Shown: positions 60,758 through 64,000 of the stretch, piece after piece
Numbering within the stretch: position 1 is the first letter of the stretch
Layout: each line of letters begins with the position of its first letter
Source: Chytridium lagenaria
Taxonomy: Eukaryota; Chytridiomycota; Chytridiomycetes; Chytridiales; Chytridiaceae
Reading direction: 5' to 3'
Assembly (NCBI GenBank): GCA_025449115.1
Contig: JAHLKC010000015.1
Coordinates: 186,001 to 250,000, forward strand
DNA: 64,000 nt
Notes under the pieces: model-generated
The model's input: only the letters and a program-made list of their open reading frames with translations
Database searches by the model: none
Told to the model about the DNA's origin: nothing
Made by a program: the position numbers and the translations under genes

Positions 60758-61095
60758 TTTTTATAAGAGAGTAGAATACGATGACTATGGTTATGATTCA
60801 TCATACTAATAGTAGTATTTAGTAGTAGATAGTATATAGTAGATGATAGTTTATAGTATAGTATATAGTAGGAGTAGTAGTTTATGAATATGTACTATCA
60901 ATAGTATGAATGATGATGATGATGATGATGATATTAATACTCTAGCTTGTACTACCTACTATCACTAATACTATTAAATAATAATAAAATGTAATATATA
61001 AATTATTTCAACCAATCATATTCCACAGATTCTATTTCACATATGAGGCCATTTGATTAATAAATATAAATAAATAAATATCTGAGTCATTTATT
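60215..61095. repeat. AT-rich microsatellite block
   Basis: Dense simple repeats: TAA/ATAA units (60235-60430), ACT units (about 60593-60608), TAG/TAT units (60800-60880), a GAT run (about 60912-60932) and AAAT units (61060-61080). They fill introns of PIG-P and the region upstream of it. Confidence 0.85.
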
Positions 61096-61363
61096 TCAAG
61101 TCGAACCACCATCCATCATTGACTATAATAATAATAGTATTCCATCCACCTGGATCCACTTGTTTCCTAATTGTCACCGTCATTTGTTGCATTTTCATTC
61201 ATTCATTTATACATAGTATTTACATTACCTAATACTTTAACATCACTCATCATCACTCATTCATTCACTCTATACTCTACTCTACTACCACTACACTACA
61301 ACTTATCATTTGCTTAACATTACATACGCAATAAATCAATTCTACTTTAAACAAGGACAAATA
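60758..61363. other. Divergent upstream region PIG-P / ERG1
   Basis: AT-rich, repeat-laden DNA that should hold the missing PIG-P first exon and the ERG1 promoter. CATCACTCATCATCACTCATTC repeats occur at 61241-61265. No coding exon could be supported. Confidence 0.45.
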
Positions 61364-63070
61364 ATGGCATCTCCAGAGGTAACGTACTTGACATTGTCAT
61401 GCTTCCATCATACTCTCCACTCACAACTGTCTGTCTGTCTATCTATACCCTTTTCATTACCATCAAAACGAAACATTCCAAAAAAAGGTCATTATCGTTG
61501 GAGCTGGCGTCGTCGGATCGGCTTTGGCTGCGTCTCTTGAAAGGATGGAGAAGAGTCGCATTGATCGGTACATTGCTTTTCTTCTTTTTGCTTTTAGTCT
61601 TTGTTTGCTTGATTGTCCGATGCATGCGCCATGCATATGCTTGTTGATTCATTCATAATTACACATGGCTTTAACTCACGCTACCTTTTCTTTGTAAAAA
61701 GAGAGGACTGGAAGGAACCCGATCGGCATTGTCGGTGAGCTCTTGCAACCAGGTGGTGTCAGGCATTGGAAAAGATGGGTTCAGAGGGTGTTTTATCTAT
61801 TATTAGTGTATATAGAGTCTATCGGAGCGAAGCTGGATACATATTATCTATTACTTACTTTGACCTCTACGGAATGAGGAAACTCGTGTTGTTCCGCAGG
61901 CGATTAATGATTGGAGATTTATTAGAGTGAGCTATTCTTCAACCATAGCAAGAGTAATATATCCATACGCTCTTTCGAAAAATGTCTACAAATCGCAAAG
62001 CGGGTAGTCACTATTAGAATTTCTTATTCATTCCCAACTCTCTTGCCTCACCATATGTTTCATTTCAACTTTCCTGCAACACTACCTTCTCTTATCTAAC
62101 TTATCTGTTTACAACGTATCCTTAGACTGCATTGAAGGCATTGATGCTATCCGCGTGGATGGATACGCCGTGTTTAGAGACGATGAAGAGGTTGTTCTTC
62201 CTTACCCGACAAACACGATTCCCCCTCAACGGCGCTCTTTCATCACGGCCGTTTCATCATGAAGCTTCGCGAAGCTGCAAAGTCTACTGAAAAGTATGTC
62301 AATTCTCTTTTTTATAAAGTAATTTTTATTTCTGTTGTGGGAACCACTCTTTTATTTCTGCTGCATAGCTGCATAGGTCGTCACTTTATTACTTTTACTA
62401 TTGATTCGACATAACTTTTTCATCGAACATTTTTTTTTAATTTTTATCTTTCGACCACAGTGTACAATGCATCGAAGGGACTGTCACCACCCTTATTTCG
62501 ATCCGTCACCAACAACGTTGTTGGAGTCACATACAGCAGCAAGGAAAGCTTCCACCGTTGATGTACTATTCTACCCTTTCTTGTTTTTTACTCCGTGTTT
62601 ATTTAATTTATGTTTCTTTACGCGTCATTATTGATTTATTTCGTTTTCATACATCCTAACTTCTTCACTACTCCACCAATTAAAGCTCTACGCACCACTC
62701 ACCATCGTTGTTGACGGATGTTCTCAAATTCCGAAAGAATATATTACCAAAGAAGTTGAAATCAAGTTCACTTTGTTGGGTACTCCACCCCCCCATCTCA
62801 ATCACCTTTTTAATGCTTATAATATATTCTCTCTATAGCTTCGTCTTGAAAAACTGCGACTCCCTCTCCCAACCAGGTCAGTTGTCCTCGCTAAACCCTC
62901 CCCCATCCTTCTCTATCAGATTGGAACAGAGGAACGGGATCTCGTTGACGTGCCTGGGAAGCTGCCTAGTCAGGCTAATGGAGAGCTGAAGAACTATATG
63001 CGGGATTCGTGGGTCCGCAGTTGCCTAAATCCGTTCAGGTATTTTATTTTTTTGAATTGGTGGATTCAGG

Positions 63071-63104
<34 letters not shown>

Positions 63105-64000
63105 GAGCTAACATTGTTGTTCTTTTTTTTGATTTCTTTTTTTGGGTTTTAGAAATCGTTCCATGACGCACTTGCGACGGAACGATTGAGGTCATGCCAA
63201 ACTCGTTCCTTCCCCCTTCACGAACCGTCAACAGGTGTCATTTTGTTGGGGATTCCATGAACATGCGTCACCCGTTGACCGGAGGTAAGCCTTTTTTTTT
63301 ATTGGCACCTTGCTGCGTTCCCTTTTCTTCGCTCTCAACCCCTCTTCTTGAACTCACATTTTTTCATATGTTTTCAAGGCGGTATGACTGTAGGACTTTG
63401 GATGCGGTCCACATTCGGGACTCTTTGGCGATCAAGGAGGTTCCTATTTCACAGAGACCAAGGCTGTGGTGAAGAGATGAGGGGTGTTTTGGAGGAGAAA
63501 GCATTTGTCGAGTGTTGTGAATATTCTGCGCAGGCGCTTTATGCGTTTTTCGGCGGGGGATGGTGAGTTTTTATCTCCTTTTGTTTTGGTTGTTTTTTTT
63601 CTTTCTTACGGAAAGGAAAATGTGAAGATGACTGATAATGCTTTTTTTTTTTTGTTTTAGATCCAATTTGAAGGCTTTGCAGGCAGCGTGTTTTGGGTAC
63701 TTTAAGCTTGGTGGGAACTGCGTGGCTGTGCCTGTTGGTCTCTTGCAGGGTAAGCCTCCCACTCTATTCTTCCCCATCATTCGTTCCTCACTTTTCCCTC
63801 ACTAAATGTAATCAACTTTATCTTCTTTTTTTTCTCCTTTGCAGCATCATCCATTCCCCAGCGAATTGATCTACCACTTTTTCGCGGTGGCTTTCTATGG
63901 ACTTGGTTGATTTTAAAGAGTGAACCATTTTACATGGTGCCAGAATATTTTGAAATCGTTGTGGTATTTTCACGGCGGCGAGGATTGTGGTGCCGTTGAT
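61364..64000 (+). CDS. ERG1: Squalene epoxidase (squalene monooxygenase), 3' end at window edge
   Basis: FAD-dependent monooxygenase converting squalene to 2,3-oxidosqualene in ergosterol synthesis at the ER; target of allylamine antifungals. Exon 1 is MASPE; exon 2 gives VIIVGAGVVGSALAASLERM (FAD GxGxxG) and SRIDR; then EDWKEPDRIVGELLQPGG, CIEGIDAIRVDGYAVFRDDE, PLTIVVDGCS, VLAKPSPILLYQIGTEERDL, VDVPGKLPSQANGELKNYMR, then MPNSFLPPSR, the second FAD motif GDSMNMRHPLTGGGMTVGLW and ALQAACFGYFKLGGNCVAVP. The final exon (from about 63846) has YHFFAVAFYGLG in one frame and may end just inside or beyond the window. Exons are short and several one-base breaks occur (near 61735, 62885, 63220, 63420), so the full frame cannot be written without correction. 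Confidence 0.85.
63076..63104. repeat. 29-base T homopolymer in an ERG1 intron
   Basis: Uninterrupted run of 29 T between ERG1 exons, far longer than other homopolymers in the window. Length is probably unreliable in the assembly. Confidence 0.9.

Noticed and set aside
60215..61095. AT-rich block as a centromere or replication origin
   Set aside because: The block is made of simple repeats within and beside PIG-P; nothing specific to centromeres or origins is visible.

Overview
This is an intron-rich, gene-dense nuclear region from a eukaryote, most probably a zoosporic (flagellate) fungus such as a chytrid. The fungal signals are an Spt7-type SAGA subunit, an Rsc1/2-like bromodomain-BAH protein, a fungal-type Tom20 and squalene epoxidase. 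The flagellum and centriole signals, which moulds and yeasts have lost, are a radial spoke head 1 homologue, a KATNAL2-type katanin, an LRR/coiled-coil centriolar protein of LRRCC1 type and a two-domain cyclic-nucleotide-binding protein of CNBD2 type. Introns are short, mostly GT-AG, and some first exons hold only the start codon. I found no prokaryotic genes, CRISPR arrays, tRNA or rRNA genes, or recognisable transposons.

Layout. 0-3 kb: 3' half of a peroxisomal Lon protease (+) and a YVH1/DUSP12 phosphatase (+). 3-6 kb: one unidentified small gene (-) and gene-poor DNA. 6-13 kb: RPL4 (+), a small coiled-coil protein (+), and a low-complexity coiled-coil protein with an FG-like tail (+). 14.7-21.4 kb: TOM20, RPS27 and SPT7, all (-). 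22-25.6 kb: mitochondrial bL21m and ATP synthase alpha, both (+). 26-33 kb: cNMP-binding protein (+), GINS subunit SLD5 (-), C1-DH-PH RhoGEF (-). 33-39 kb: RSPH1 (+), LRRCC1-like (-), tubulin cofactor A (-), PIN4 parvulin (+). 39.8-47 kb: an acidic/lysine-rich protein with an internal duplication (+), SEC14-GOLD (-), bromodomain-BAH (+). 47-56.3 kb: KATNAL2 (-), a centrosomin/CM1 coiled-coil protein (+), actin-capping protein beta (+). 56.4-64 kb: OB-fold-like protein (-), proteasome beta-4 subunit (+), RAD6/UBC2 (-), PIG-P (-), and squalene epoxidase (+), which runs to the window edge.

Two features dominate. First, the genes are packed very tightly: two convergent pairs overlap or nearly touch, and several divergent pairs share start-to-start gaps of about 40-130 bases. 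Seven genes of the flagellar, centrosomal, tubulin or actin cytoskeleton lie within 26-56 kb. Second, many plainly conserved proteins are interrupted by single-base frame breaks, usually in short homopolymers. These look like uncorrected long-read assembly errors rather than pseudogenes, so most CDS entries are spans with breaks noted, not clean reading frames. I see no wholly novel biological system. The most interesting structures are the triplicated exon module in the CM1 protein, the in-frame two-exon duplication in the acidic protein, the decayed second copy of the PIG-P last exon, and the katanin/CM1 bidirectional promoter.
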